64,000 nucleotides of DNA from Saturnia japonica (lineage: Eukaryota > Arthropoda > Insecta > Lepidoptera > Saturniidae), in the NCBI GenBank assembly GCA_033032175.1, contig CM065322.1, positions 3,720,001 to 3,784,000 on the forward strand. Reading direction: 5' to 3'. The notes under the pieces were generated by a model. It was not told where the DNA came from and did no database searches. It worked only from the letters and a program-made list of their open reading frames with translations. The position numbers and the translations under genes were made by a program. This document shows positions 32,527 to 43,689 of the stretch, piece by piece; within the stretch, counting starts at the first letter, position 1, and each line of letters opens with the position of its first letter.

Positions 32527-35004
32527 TTAGCAATTGTTACAAACTACGAAAGTTAAATACACCGAAATCAATGAGAAACTTGAGCTTGAATTTGGGAAAC
32601 TCATCGATATTTGGAATAATTCCACTGATACAAAGACGTAAAGATTTTCCAAATTATCGTCAGTCAGTTTTGTACGATGTGTTGATGTATTAACTTTTAT
32701 CAATGAAAAGAACTGTTCGCATTTATAAGTACTGCCAAACGCACATATCAGTCTTCTTGCGAATTTTCTAAGCTGCGGAAAATTGTCGTCTTCTGGGTAT
32801 TTTTTGTAGAAATCGCACAACTCTACGTCTTCAAATTTGGATTTTAGGAGTGAGTTTTCTTGAATCTCGATCAACTCCATTTGTGAGTGTATTGGAGCAT
32901 TTTGTACATTACATTTTGTAGGAGTAGCAAATAAACTAAAACAGTCTTCCATGTTTTTGAAGTCGCTAAATCTGTTCGAAAATTGTTCCGACAGTAACTT
33001 GAGTTCTTCAGCGTATTCAGCATAAGCAATATTTTCATACGCAGAGAGCGTGTTGAAATAGTTACTGTTACCAGACAGCATCTGTGACTCCCACAAGCGT
33101 AGTTTGATCTGAATCGCTTTCAAATGGCTGTATAAATCATTTACTAACTGTCCTTGTTTTTGAAGTTTCAAATTTAAATCATTCAAATATCCTGTAAGAT
33201 CGACCACAAATGCTAAGTCATATATCTATTTTGGGTCATTTAATTCAGATAGCGGTTTATCTTTTATTTTCATAAAGTCTGCTATCTCATTTCTAAGCTC
33301 GTAAAACAGTTTCAACATTTTTCCTTTGCTCAGCCATCTGACTTCACAATAATATGTTACGTCGTTATATTCAGCTGATATTTCATCCAAAAACGCCTTG
33401 AACTGACGATTGTTAAGCCCTCGGGATCGAATAATGTTGATGGTTTTTACTACCACATTCATAACATTCTTGAGTCGAATGGACTTAGAACACAAGTTCT
33501 GTTGGTGGATAATTTATTTATTTATTTATAAAAAGGCACTGCTACAGAGAACAAACAAACTTATACTATAAAACATAACTATAAATATAACACAATAGAA
33601 TTTGCACTCCGATTAAAGCAACGCACAACGTTCTCATAATAACAATTAGTAACCTAAAAATAATAATTTACAATTTACTTAGACATATCTTCAGGTAACC
33701 ACTCACACTACAATTAAACACATCCAAGTCCTTACTATGTTCATTATGTGCTCTACACATTCGCAGGACTGGATCATAATAAGCAACATTATTAGAACAG
33801 TACTTTAAATGAAAAAGTGTTTGTGTTCGTCTGCTGCTTGTTTTAAGTGAGAATTGGCTCAACAATTCACTGGTATCCCATTTGGCATTCACTATCTTAT
33901 GAAGGACAGAGTAACCACTGATTTTACGTCTGGATAACAATGTGTTCATATTGAAATGTTTTAGTCTGTCCTCATATGAAGGTAACTTGTGTCTTATACC
34001 AAATTTGGCTGCCAAATGTCGTAGGAAACGTTTCTGAACAGCTTCAATTCTGTCTATGTGGTTGTGATAATACGGGGACCATACTACTGAGCAATATTCT
34101 AAAATACTTCTCACTAAACTTGAATATAATGTGATAAAACTAGCTGGTTTTTTAAAAGGTTTAGTTATCCTAAAGAGGAATCCCATCATTTTATTTGCTT
34201 TAATGCTATGAAGGACTATCAAATTATAAAAACTATAAAGCTTTACGTAAGCCGACCATAGAAGGTGCACCATGAGTGCATACTCTAATTAAGTTTGACC
34301 ATGGCAAGCCAAAACTTAATACCTTTTGAACTTCAATAAAAATATCCTCTCCTGTAGTCATTCCTTTTAGCGGCTGTAAAGCAAGCAATTCCTCAGTAAC
34401 AGTGAACACCTTATCAACACCTCGAATAAATATAGCCAGTTGAGCAGTGTCAGACAAATCGGTGCTCTTGTCTAATGCTATGGAAAATGATTCAAAAACC
34501 AGCCATACGGTCAATCAATGTTGTTTTTATATAATTCGCCATCATTTCTATACATCGAACAACAGTTCATCTTGACAAACTAATATTTTCAAATTCATTT
34601 TTCTTTTCAGGACACAAAATACTGCAAACATCTAACATACACTCCTTGATAAATTCTCCCTCGGCAAATGGTTTTAATGCCTTTGTCAATTTTGAGCTAA
34701 CTATAAAACTAGCTTTCACAAAATTATCAAGTTGTGTTCTTTGTTTATGAAACATTTGTTGCTGTTTTTCCAAATTTGCGGTAAGCTTCTGGATTTTGTC
34801 TGTTCTTAATTGTCCTGTCAGTGAGTGCAGCGTAGCATGCTTAGTTGAGTAATGCCTCTTTATATTGAATTCTTTCATTACTGAAATGGATTCATTACAC
34901 AGCAAACAAATAGGCATTTTGCAATATAAAAAGAATTCTTCAGACCATTTTTCTTAAAACTGGTGACCCTCTGTATCTACTTTTCGTTTTTTTCCAACAG
35001 ACAT
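32527..35004 (-). pseudogene. hAT transposase gene (ZBED/GTF2IRD2-like), decayed and interrupted
   Basis: Cut-and-paste transposase of the hAT superfamily. On the minus strand it starts at ATG 35004 with MSVGKKRKVDTEGHQF, then a stop, EKWSEEFF, and a BED-like zinc finger (CLLCNES ... KRHYSTKHA). It continues with FAEGEFIKECMLDVCSILCP, the LDKSTDLSDTAQLAIFIRGV core and CTHGAPSMVGL. After a LINE insertion it resumes with IIHQQNLCSK and KAFLDEISAEYNDVTYYCEV then RWLSKG, and ends with the hAT dimerisation region (FGSTYKCEQFFSLIKVNTS, LTDDNLENL). Lesions: TAA after HQF, TGA near 34560, frameshift near 34510, loss of sequence at the LINE site, and TAG near 33225. Non-functional. The lysine-rich KKRKVD start could be a nuclear localisation signal. 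Confidence 0.8.
33516..34240 (-). mobile_element. LINE fragment inserted in the hAT gene
   Basis: The minus frame (33668-34273) has KANKMMGFLFR, then ITLYSSLVRSILEYCSVVWS, RIEAVQKRFLRHLA and a C-terminal VLRMCRAHNEHSKDLDVFNC end, characteristic of a jockey-superfamily non-LTR ORF2. The 3' tail is (AAAT)n at about 33515-33530 rather than poly(A). The ORF is open to its stop. hAT codons occur on both sides, so the LINE arrived later. The exact 5' edge (34205-34240) is uncertain. Confidence 0.75.
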
Positions 35005-35267
35005 CGTTTTTGTTTACTTTTCGTTCAATAAACTTAATAACGAACCATAGTTAGTAGCCACTCAAGACGCACACAAAGTCACAAAACAAGTTGACGGCTC
35101 GAGCAGTTCGCTAGGATATCGCTTGTCCAAGTTATAACATCGGTAGCTCAAATAGAACTGAACTAACGTTCGGGCCATCCACCCGCTTATATAGGCAAAA
35201 TGAAGGAATAATCTGGAATAAACTAGTTTAGAATAATTGAGAAGCAATAAATATTTTAATGTGTCGC

Positions 35268-35366
35268 CCGTGAGGCAGCAAACTTCAAAGAATTTGATCG
35301 AACAAGCCGACTGGCGTCGATTATCAAACAGTCAAAGGATTTGATGTTTGCCGCCTCACTGTCACT
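35268..35366. repeat. Imperfect inverted repeat (hairpin), 27-bp arms
   Basis: GTGAGGCAGCAAACTTCAAA on the left and the reverse complement of the right arm, GTGAGGCGGCAAACATCAAA, agree closely. Lies upstream of the hAT start codon and may be a small foldback element. Confidence 0.5.
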
Positions 35367-35424
35367 CCCATGAGTATAAGTACCTAATGTTTTTTTTTTT
35401 TATTGGGTTTTTTAAAAATTTCTC

Positions 35425-35500
35425 AGGGGCCGGATCATATTTTACAGCGGGTAGGATGCGGCCCGTGGGCTGGTTGTTGCCCATATGTGCCTTAGATGAT
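35425..35500 (-). mobile_element. Probable hAT 5' terminal region
   Basis: The minus strand reads TATGGGCAACAACCAGCCCA then CGGGCCGCAT, resembling the CAGGGxxGGCAAC...GCGGCCCGCGGGCC ends of Charlie-like hAT elements. The 3' end of the element was not found. Confidence 0.4.
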
Positions 35501-35609
35501 AGATTAAATCTTAAAGATATCACAGGTTTCCTTCCAATAAATATTCAGCGCATAATAACACAAACAATACAAGTAACGGATGAAGTAATCATTTCTATTT
35601 AAATTGTTT

Positions 35610-36555
35610 ATTATTCATAATATATATCAATCGCATTGATGATGAGTGTAAATGTCTCTGTTAACGGTTAAAAAAGAAATAATATAAAAGCTACCTCCTA
35701 ATGCTTCACTAAAAAACTGATTATGATAAAGCAAAATATACTTAAAGCAAGATATCAAATAAATAACGTAGGAATCAAGTTTCTTCAAACACCTCGAGCG
35801 GTGTGAAATCTAGAAACACTACAATCCGATAAGTCAACCGTTCCGAGAGTCTAGGCTACGCTACTGTCCGTTATCTTTGTTTTATTCTCTCCTTCAAGAT
35901 GTTACTACTTGTTTACGAATAGCTCTGAAATGCACCGACTCTCTTGAATTTCGATTAAAAATATTCTCGTCAGCAAATCGTCTACTATTCTTCTGCCTCA
36001 AATTCAAAATATACTTTTAGACCATATGTCTATTTTACGTTTTATGAATATCAAAACATTATCACCGATTCGGAAAACAGCCAAGTCATTAAGAAGAGCC
36101 GACAAGAAACTCGACCGGGCTTATGAATATTTTTTGGGATAACATTAATCTATTTACAGTTAATTTTTATTGGATGTATAAGTAGAGATATCACTGTCGT
36201 TCACGTAATTTCCCTTTTGACAATAAACATTATTTTACATAAGTGCTCCTCAAACTTATATTGACTGTGATCTACCACAGAATATTTAGGCAGCAAGTGA
36301 TCGAGCGCGAACCTAATACTACGACAGAAAAACACAAACATTATGTTTATGAAATGGCAATAATAAAATTTAGGCGCAAAGTGATGGTTCGAACTTACTA
36401 ATTACAATTCTTCATTGAATTGTTGATGCAAAAAACACTATATTATTCGCGTTCCTTCGTTAGCTAGACGATTGCAGTATTTAGATTTAGTTATCCTGAT
36501 AAAATGCTGACTAGTACAAATAAGTAGATCCGAAAAATACTTTTTCTCAAACATG
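35610..36555. other. Non-genic sequence with a short LINE 3' scrap
   Basis: At about 36060-36125 (minus) lies GGTCGAGTTTCTTGTCGGCT and CTGTTTTCCGAATCGGTG, the 3'UTR motif of the LINE at 52806-53457. Nothing else recognised. Confidence 0.4.
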
Positions 36556-36564
36556 CATGGAAAT

Positions 36565-36800
36565 ATTGTCATTATTTTCGAAAAAAGAACACGCGAAGTA
36601 TTGTATTTACGGACATGCCAAGAATGATAAAAGAGATCCAATCAAAGAGTATTTAATAACCCCAGCACGCCGTTTCATACAACATTGCTGGAGCGTTGTA
36701 ATGTTCCAAATTCAAAAAACGCTCCTGAAATGGATTTGATTTTCTTTTTCCGTAAATTCGATACTTCGCGCGTTCTTTTTTCGAAAATAATAACAATAAT
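36565..36800. mobile_element. Small MITE-like element with inverted ends
   Basis: The left arm TTATTTTCGAAAAAAGAACA continues CGCGAAGTAT, and the right arm is its inverted counterpart TTATTTTCGAAAAAAGAACG continuing CGCGAAGTAT, over about 45 bp. Length about 235 bp; no coding content. Confidence 0.55.
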
Positions 36801-36829
36801 ATATTATTATTATATACATTATTATACGA

Positions 36830-37435
36830 TATTTTGAACAACAATATAGATTGCCCCGAACTAGTGAATAGGATTAATTTCAAAACACATACAAAAATTA
36901 TTCGAAATCCGCGCTTATTTGCACCACCGCCAGTTAAACACAATTATGCTAAGAACTCTGTTTTACAAAGATGTTTTAACATGTATGACACGAAGTTTAG
37001 TCATATTGATTTATTCCAGTCAAATAGGAATGTTTTCTTAAAAGAATTAAAATCAAAAAACACATTGAAATAGTCATCATGGCTGTGAAACAGGAACACA
37101 GAAAGGACTCAGTTTACTCTCTATTGCTTATAACATACATACATATACAATTCACATATGCTTTCACTCAGGAGCATGATCCCACCACACCTATACACTC
37201 TCACGCACACGCACACTACACGCAGACTCACACTCCCACTCAAATTGAGATATAGAAACACATAATACTTCATAATGATATTTTTTATGTATATAAATAA
37301 TTAACCGCTGCATAACAAACAAACAAAATTTAATAATAATTGTTTCGTAATTGGCACCACATGATTGCAAAACATAACAAATGTATATTTTGTGTTAAAT
37401 GTGCTGTGAAGCAATATGTACCAAATAAATAAATT
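36830..37435 (+). mobile_element. LINE fragment, ORF2 C-terminus and 3'UTR
   Basis: DCPELVNRINFKTHTKIIRN, PPPVKHNYAKNSVLQRCFNM and VFLKELKSKN match the C-terminal pattern of jockey-superfamily ORF2. The 3' region ends near CAAATAAATAAATTTCC. Confidence 0.55.
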
Positions 37436-37439
37436 TCCA

Positions 37440-38255
37440 TGCATGTTTGAGAAAAGCACTATATATGCCTCGGCGGAAATGGTAATTGCCTATTTCACGG
37501 CCTTTGCAATAATTTACTATTATTTGTCTTAATTAGTTTAAAAGAAGAGACTGTTATTTTAGATTTATTTCTAGTATTGTAATTTTGCCTGTCGTTCAGA
37601 CTTAGGATCTAAGGTTTTCCGAATGCAAGTGAACTAAATTTTCAGGAATGTATAGAGAGGGCTTAACATCAATTATTACTTACAATACAGATGTAAACCA
37701 ATTTTTTTTTCATGGTTTTACAGGAATTTCTTATAATTTCAACAAGCACACATTCCACGAATTTAGGTTTCTATTTATGAAACCAAAATAAAGTTATTAA
37801 ATGGAAAACCATTCGACTTTAACGTATTTATAAACATAGTAGGTGTATCCTTTTAGCCAGCTCCAGGCAATAGATGCATTATGTATAACTTTTTATAAAG
37901 CCCGTCAGAAAACGCAATTTGAAACAGAGTATCAAGTTTAATGCGATCCTAGATTAAAAATAACGAGAATATTGTATTATGGCCTAAGCCCTTTTTATTT
38001 TGTTTTAAAAAACACTACCTGTTGTGCCCTAACAAATATCCTGGTCAATGTCATTTCTACTTCCATCTTATATTCCCTTACTTATTTCTATATTTACTGC
38101 TTTTTAAGTAATACATAATTCATAGTCACACGCTTATTATTAGTTTATTTCCCCCAAATTCATTTCATTAGGTACCCAGATCAAAATATTGATCAATCAT
38201 TTTTTAACATTTGATTTGGTATTAGAATTAATCAAAATATTAAATTAATTAGGTT
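37440..38255. other. Non-genic sequence
   Basis: AT-rich; no gene, RNA or repeat end recognised. Confidence 0.35.
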
Positions 38256-38259
38256 ATTT

Positions 38260-38402
38260 ACTGGCTGTGCCCGCGGCTTCGCTCGCGTGGACTACAAAGT
38301 TTATTGTTTGTGAAGATATTGTTACTTTTTTTATAAGGACCAAGTACCTATGTAAGGATTTCCAAAAAAATATCAAAATTGGTCTAGTAGTTTTTGCGTG
38401 AT
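38260..38402 (+). repeat. Interspersed repeat, CCGCGGCTTCGCTCGCGTGG family (truncated)
   Basis: CTGGCTGTGCCCGCGGCTTC then GCTCGCGTGGACTAC; stops near TTTTTGCGTGATGCA. Confidence 0.6.
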
Positions 38403-38427
38403 GCAATCAAATCAAAATCTCAATAAT

Positions 38428-38461
<34 letters not shown>

Positions 38462-38462
38462 T
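38428..38462. repeat. (TA)n microsatellite
   Basis: Uninterrupted TA dinucleotide run between two CCGCGG-family repeats. Confidence 0.9.
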
Positions 38463-38487
38463 AGCAGGATATCAGCATATATTTATA

Positions 38488-39020
38488 ACTAGCTGTACCC
38501 GCGGCTTCGCTCACGTGGACTACAGAATGCCATCGATCGGACACACGCGCGAATATTGTTCCCCCTCTCCCGGTTATTTTAAAGACAAAAGTGCTAATTG
38601 TGGGTGTTCCTTAGAACATATACATATAATCTTTCTGACTTTTTTGAACAACTTTTTAATTTCTACAATTATATAGTACATTAATTTGATATATCTCTTA
38701 TGGTTTACGCAGCGTAAGTCATTTAAGCGCCCGAATTTGTTCACCATAACCAGTTTTTTTTTTATTGCACGGAAACCGTTTCTTTCTGAAAAAAAAGTAG
38801 CCTACGTTACTCCTTATAACATCAGCTATCTACCAATGAAAGTCCCGTCAAAACAGGTTCAAGCGTATCAGAAGATTACCCGGAACAAACAGACAGACAG
38901 GCAAAATTTTAACGATGGGGTTTTTGTTATTGGTATCGTATATACTTGTATGTGCATTTAGTAGAAAGCTGTTAACTTGACATTATAAACAGACACTTCA
39001 ATTTTATTAATAATATAGAT
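38488..39020 (+). repeat. Interspersed repeat, CCGCGGCTTCGCTCGCGTGG family (longest copy)
   Basis: Starts ACTAGCTGTACCCGCGGCTT. The body includes GGTTTACGCAGCGTAAGTCA, TCAGCTATCTACCAATGAAA and CCGGAACAAACAGACAGACA, and it ends ACTTCAATTTTATTAATAA. Copies elsewhere: 4429-5044, 14671-15190 and 62705-63010. Confidence 0.7.
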
Positions 39021-39024
39021 CTAT

Positions 39025-40525
39025 TGCCATTGTGTAAATTTTTCGTTTTCCTGTTTATTATATTTTGTGACCACTCCACGATTAGCCTGTTCACAGCTGA
39101 GGTTCTAAAAATGCTTCAATGAATTAAAATTCAAAGTTTATGAATTAATTACAAACTGTATAATTTTGATATTTCAATTAATATTACCAATGATAATAGT
39201 TCCTTACATATATAATTAGCGTTTTATAAGGAAAAGTTTAAAATGAAAAAAATATTATGAAATTATACATTTCATCAATCGAAGTATATTCCATTATTAT
39301 CTATGCACTTCGACATTTTATAGGAAGTTCATTGCTTCCATTGCTGAAAAATTTTGGGAGCGAGAATCAATAAAATCTTTCAACCGCAATTCCTCTAATT
39401 TAGCGACCGTTTGTCGTTAGTATGGAGCCTAGCGTTGTCTTGAAGCAGCAGTGGGCTAGAGAGATTGAGCAGTCTCGGTTGTGTAACGGCTAGCTTTTTC
39501 ATCATGGTTTGCAACTGTTGACAATACAGATCTGCCGCTAAACGCGAGAAATTTGAAATCAAAGTGGCTAGTTCAACAAAACGCCAATTTCATATGTATG
39601 TAAGGACCTGGTATTATAAGTAAATTATCATTGAATATTACTGTGAATTAGTTGCATTAAATCGTATTCAAAAAATTAAAAAGTATGAATATAAGTAAAG
39701 AGAAAATGACATCATATTATTCTAAAAACAAAGGATAAAAAACTAATTAAAGCATAATCCGGAATAGCATTCTTCATAATTGCATCCATTAACTAATCAC
39801 TGAAATAATTACAGACTTCAGAGAGAAAATATTAAAATATTCTCGTATTAAAATCCGTTGTAATCCGTCAGACGTACCGTACGTCATGGAGAACAAAATG
39901 CACGAGAAAAAAAACAAACAAAATGGCGGACACAGGTGCTACGGAAGATGAGGATTCAGTTACGAGTTCGTTTTATAGTATCTATTTTGTTTCCTTTTTT
40001 TAATTGGTACTGTAATAAAAAGTATTAAAGCAAAAAATTATTTACATGAATATTCACATATTTTCTAGATTCAAGGGAAATGCGTCTATAATGGGGTTCG
40101 TGGCATAAGTGTTGGGGTTAATAAATCCATTGTCGTATGAAGAAAACAATAAATACTGCACGAGGTTGTTTTTAAATATAATTATATTATGTTCATTTTC
40201 ACTATAAAGCCGTGAAGCAGCAAGTTGCTTATTCTGTTTAACATGCAATGTCTGTATTAACACCTCTCATTACTACGTGGAGTACGTGGTAATATGATAA
40301 AATTATAGATATATTATTGGTCTCTTGCTGTGGGATGTGACTTATTATTACCTACGTCTCAATTCTACTATAAAAACTAAATAACCAAAAATGTTTTTGC
40401 TAATTATATAGGTACCTAATCAATTAGGTGTAAAGCATGTGCACAATTGTTATAATCATTGGTTAAGATAATGTCGTTTAGCAAAAACTTATGCGTTTTG
40501 TATGTCTTATAAAAAAAATAGCTGT
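39025..40525. other. Non-genic sequence
   Basis: Mostly AT-rich. A 26-codon ORF beginning MADTGATEDEDSVTSS at 39923 is mentioned in the findings; nothing else supported. Confidence 0.35.
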
Positions 40526-40529
40526 CCTC

Positions 40530-40720
40530 AAGGTTTCACCCGTAACATAGAAACAAAAATTCTGGGTAGGGTCACTCTAATCACCTAGCGGTATGAAATA
40601 TACTTTAAAACCCATTCTCATACCTACCAAATATACATAAAAAATTCATAGAAATCGGTTCAGCCGTTTCGGAGGAGTACGACGACAAACACCGTGACAC
40701 GAAATTTTTATTTATAAGTT
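40530..40720 (+). repeat. Interspersed repeat (GGTTTCACCCGTAACATAG ... GGTTCAGCCGTTTCGGAGGA)
   Basis: CCTCAAGGTTTCACCCGTAA, ATAGAAATCGGTTCAGCCGT and TTCGGAGGAGTACG are typical of a short dispersed lepidopteran repeat. No ORF. Confidence 0.5.
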
Positions 40721-40789
40721 AACATCTGCGCTCAATGTCTAACAAAGAAAAAATAACAACACCTATCCAGGTAAACTTAGAATATAAAA

Positions 40790-41010
40790 CACTAGCTGTG
40801 TCCCACGGTTTCATCCGTGTCAATTTTATTCGACAAACATCGCGCCGCCACCGCACCTGTGTACAGCAGCCTATTATAGTAATAATGGTTCTCACTTCTC
40901 GTACTTGCCTACAACTTTTCACATTGCTTGAATTTCATGGTTACTGCTCCGCTTCTTAGAGCCTTAGCGTGAATTTAATTAGACTATACCTTTCTTCAAT
41001 AAATAGGCTA
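40790..41010 (+). repeat. Interspersed repeat (GGTTTCATCCGTGTCAATTT family)
   Basis: CTAGCTGTGTCCCACGGTTT, GCACCTGTGTACAGC and GGTTACTGCTCCGCTTCTTA match the copy at 59552-60245, which carries an internal insertion. Confidence 0.55.
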
Positions 41011-41019
41011 TAAAATACA

Positions 41020-42380
41020 AAAAAAAAATGCTGGGTTCTATTCGGGGGTCCAAAGTTATACGGCTCATTCGCGCCACTACTACTACAATACTATAGTCAA
41101 CCGAGTGTTAAATTATTTTAATTTTCCATTACCTCCTAAACTATGTATCCAAATAACAGGCTTTACAGGGCAAAGTTTAACTTCATAAAATTGTCTTTAT
41201 GATGAGGATAATTTTAAGGATTAAATTGCCATGCCTATAAATAATGCTCATAAATAACTTTTTAATCTTCAACACATGTTTATCACAAAATAACTTATTG
41301 TGCCGTATGTATAAGAGATACGCATATGCTATTGTGGTTTTTTTTTAGATATACTAAGGACAAAAATTTTCTTAGAACATTGTGTTTACATATCATTAAC
41401 CATTACGCCAGCGCACGCGGATAAAGCAGTTCATGGGCACTTATGTACTTACTTAGTAAAAATCAATATTTAAGGCTAAATCAGAAGTGTAGCCTACTGT
41501 TAGAAAGCCTATACAATAGTATACTAATAACTCGTAATAATATATTACGAGGAATACCTCGTAAATCTGGCTATAATATACAAAAAGAATTTTACAAATC
41601 CGTCTGGTATTTCCCGAGATTAGCGTGTTTAAACAAACAAAAATGCTTTTGCGCTATATTATATATATTATAAGTATATATATAGACTATCTAGACTATC
41701 TAAATACAAAGCTTCATCGAAATCGTTGGAGCCGTTTCCGATAACCCAATACACATATTTATACAAGAATTGCTCATTTAATAGTAATAGATAGATACCA
41801 TATATACATATTGATAGCTTCGATAGAGAAGCGTTCAAATGCATAATAAAATTAGGTAAGTATGTAATTAAATTGATACGAAAGCTACACACATCTTTAC
41901 GTGTACTTTTAAATCTTAAAGACTTAGAGTGCATTATATGGGGTTTAACAAGCAGAAACCATAAAATCTGTCGAGCGTAGCAATCGTAAAGTGCGAATTT
42001 TCAGCACAAATGCACATCACTGTCTATTCGAAAGGTTTTACTGCGTTCACTCGCTTCAGTAACTATCGATTGCCATTGTATATTGTTCTTACATTACACG
42101 GGTTTATTGTTCTCATATAGTTTATCGTATTACAGTTGTATTTTACAAAAAAGTATTTTTACTTTTTCATAAGAATCATGTGTGCAATTCAAACGTGGTA
42201 GAAGTGAAACTTTCACATCTATGTTTTTTAAAATTTAGAAAATGATCAAATACACACTAATTTAAAGTTTATGAAAATTACTTATATTATATTATATTAT
42301 TCACAATATAATTTTCAATGAAGGCATCACCTTGCACTTTTGAAATATCCATGGAATATTATCTGAAAAAAGGACAAACG
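41020..42380. other. Non-genic sequence left of the mariner element
   Basis: AT-rich with short open frames; AAATCGTTGGAGCCGTTTCC near 41725 is another short repeat scrap. No gene supported. Confidence 0.35.
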
Positions 42381-42382
42381 TA

Positions 42383-42414
42383 CAAGGTGTCCAGAAAGGG
42401 TATCGGGTATTTGT
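42383..42414 (+). repeat. Mariner terminal inverted repeat, left
   Basis: Begins CAAGGTGTCCAGAAAGGGTA; the outer TA at 42381-42382 is the target duplication. Confidence 0.92.
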
Positions 42415-42489
42415 AAGTTCAATGAAACAAAAATTATTTGTATGCAATAAAAAAGTTTATTGTTTATTATTAGCATATGAATTGGAGAA

Positions 42490-43569
42490 TTATTTGGAAA
42501 AGATGATGTTATCCAAATGATGACCGTTACGTTGCTGGCACTCTTCTAAACGGAAACGAAGATTGGCGATAACACGTTGACACATAGCTATCAATATTGC
42601 TGCCATTTCTGACCTGATGTTTTGCTTTAACTGGGTTAGATTCGTCTGATTGTTTTGATAAACCTTACTTTTAAGGTATCCCCATGCAAAATAGTCAAGC
42701 GGGCTAAGGTCGGGGCTTCTGGGAGGCCAGTTGATGTTACCCCTTCGCGAAATGACTTTATTAGGGAATAATTCGTTAACAACTTCCATTGAGTCATTTG
42801 AGGTATGGCAAGTGGCCCCATCTTGCTGGAACCACGTTCTTGAGTTGAAACCTGCAAACTCCTGCAACTCTGGGACCAAAAAATTTCGCAACATATCGCA
42901 ATAACGGTCACTATTCACATTAATTGCTCGGCCTCGTTGATCTTCATGAAAATAAGGACCAATTATGCCTTTAGCAGACATAGCGGCCCAAACAACGACC
43001 TTTGGGCTATGCAGGGGTCGTTCATGCTTTCGTCTCGGATTCTCCACTGCCCAGTACCGACAATTCTGCTTATTAACATGACCATTCAGGTGAAAATTTG
43101 CTTCGTCACTGAACAGTATGTTGTTAAAGTTGTTAAATTGCTGCAGCATTTCGTTCGCAAAATTCAGTCGATTAGCATAGTCCGTATCCTTCAATTCTTG
43201 AACCAATTGAATTTTATAGGCTTTTAGATGTAAGTCTTTCTTTAAAATCGAATGTAAAGACGATTTTTTGATGTTCAACGCTTGGCTTCGCTTTCGGATG
43301 GATAAAGACGGATTTTGACGAACCGACGCCTCAACTTCTTCAATTGTTTCTTCATCGCGAACTGAACGAGGACGACCAGAGTTTTGAATTTTAACTGTCG
43401 CACCTGTATTCTCGAACATCCTGATCCATTTCCTAATGCTATCGTCACTTGGCGCGTGGCGTGTACGATATTCCGCACGATAGAGACGTTGAGCAGTCAC
43501 TATTGAATCACTATTACGATAATACGCTCGTACGCAAAATGCGCGATGCGTCCCCGAGTACTGTTCCAT
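42490..43569 (-). CDS. Tc1/mariner transposase, DD41D type
   Basis: 359-aa nuclear cut-and-paste transposase. The N-terminal helix-turn-helix half (MEQYSGTHRAFCVRAYY ... about 1-115) has a GRPR motif at 65-68. The DDE domain follows, with catalytic D155 (LFSDEANFHLNG), D250 (WFQQDGATCHT) and D292 (RSPDLSPLDYFAWGYLKSK). There are 41 residues between the second and third acidic residues, hence DD41D. The ORF extends upstream to 43743, but that part lies outside the inverted repeat, so the ATG at 43569 is chosen. It resembles the broad insect group annotated with DUF4817 plus DDE_3. No stops or frameshifts. No intron. Expression not shown. Confidence 0.9.
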   Translation of the reverse strand: MEQYSGTHRAFCVRAYYRNSDSIVTAQRLYRAEYRTRHAPSDDSIRKWIRMFENTGATVKIQNSGRPRSVRDEETIEEVEASVRQNPSLSIRKRSQALNIKKSSLHSILKKDLHLKAYKIQLVQELKDTDYANRLNFANEMLQQFNNFNNILFSDEANFHLNGHVNKQNCRYWAVENPRRKHERPLHSPKVVVWAAMSAKGIIGPYFHEDQRGRAINVNSDRYCDMLRNFLVPELQEFAGFNSRTWFQQDGATCHTSNDSMEVVNELFPNKVISRRGNINWPPRSPDLSPLDYFAWGYLKSKVYQNNQTNLTQLKQNIRSEMAAILIAMCQRVIANLRFRLEECQQRNGHHLDNIIFSK

Positions 43570-43653
43570 CGTGACTAAAACTCCACAAAATGGCGGACGC
43601 CACGAACCCCTCCCCGCACCCTTTAGACGCCCCGTTTCGAATATGGTGCGAAA

Positions 43654-43685
43654 ACAAATACTCGATACCCTTTCTGGACACCTTG
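43654..43685 (-). repeat. Mariner terminal inverted repeat, right
   Basis: Reverse complement of the left end with one mismatch (A for G at the position matching 42406); the outer TA is at 43686-43687. Confidence 0.92.
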
Positions 43686-43689
43686 TATA

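Larger units (their letters stand above)
42383..43685 (-). mobile_element. Tc1/mariner element, apparently complete (1303 bp)
   Basis: 32-bp terminal inverted repeats (42383-42414 and 43654-43685) start CAAGGTGTCCAGAAAGGGTA and differ at one position. TA flanks both sides (42381-42382, 43686-43687), the family's target. One intact transposase ORF fills the interior. Intact ends plus an open frame indicate a recent, possibly autonomous insertion. Confidence 0.92.
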
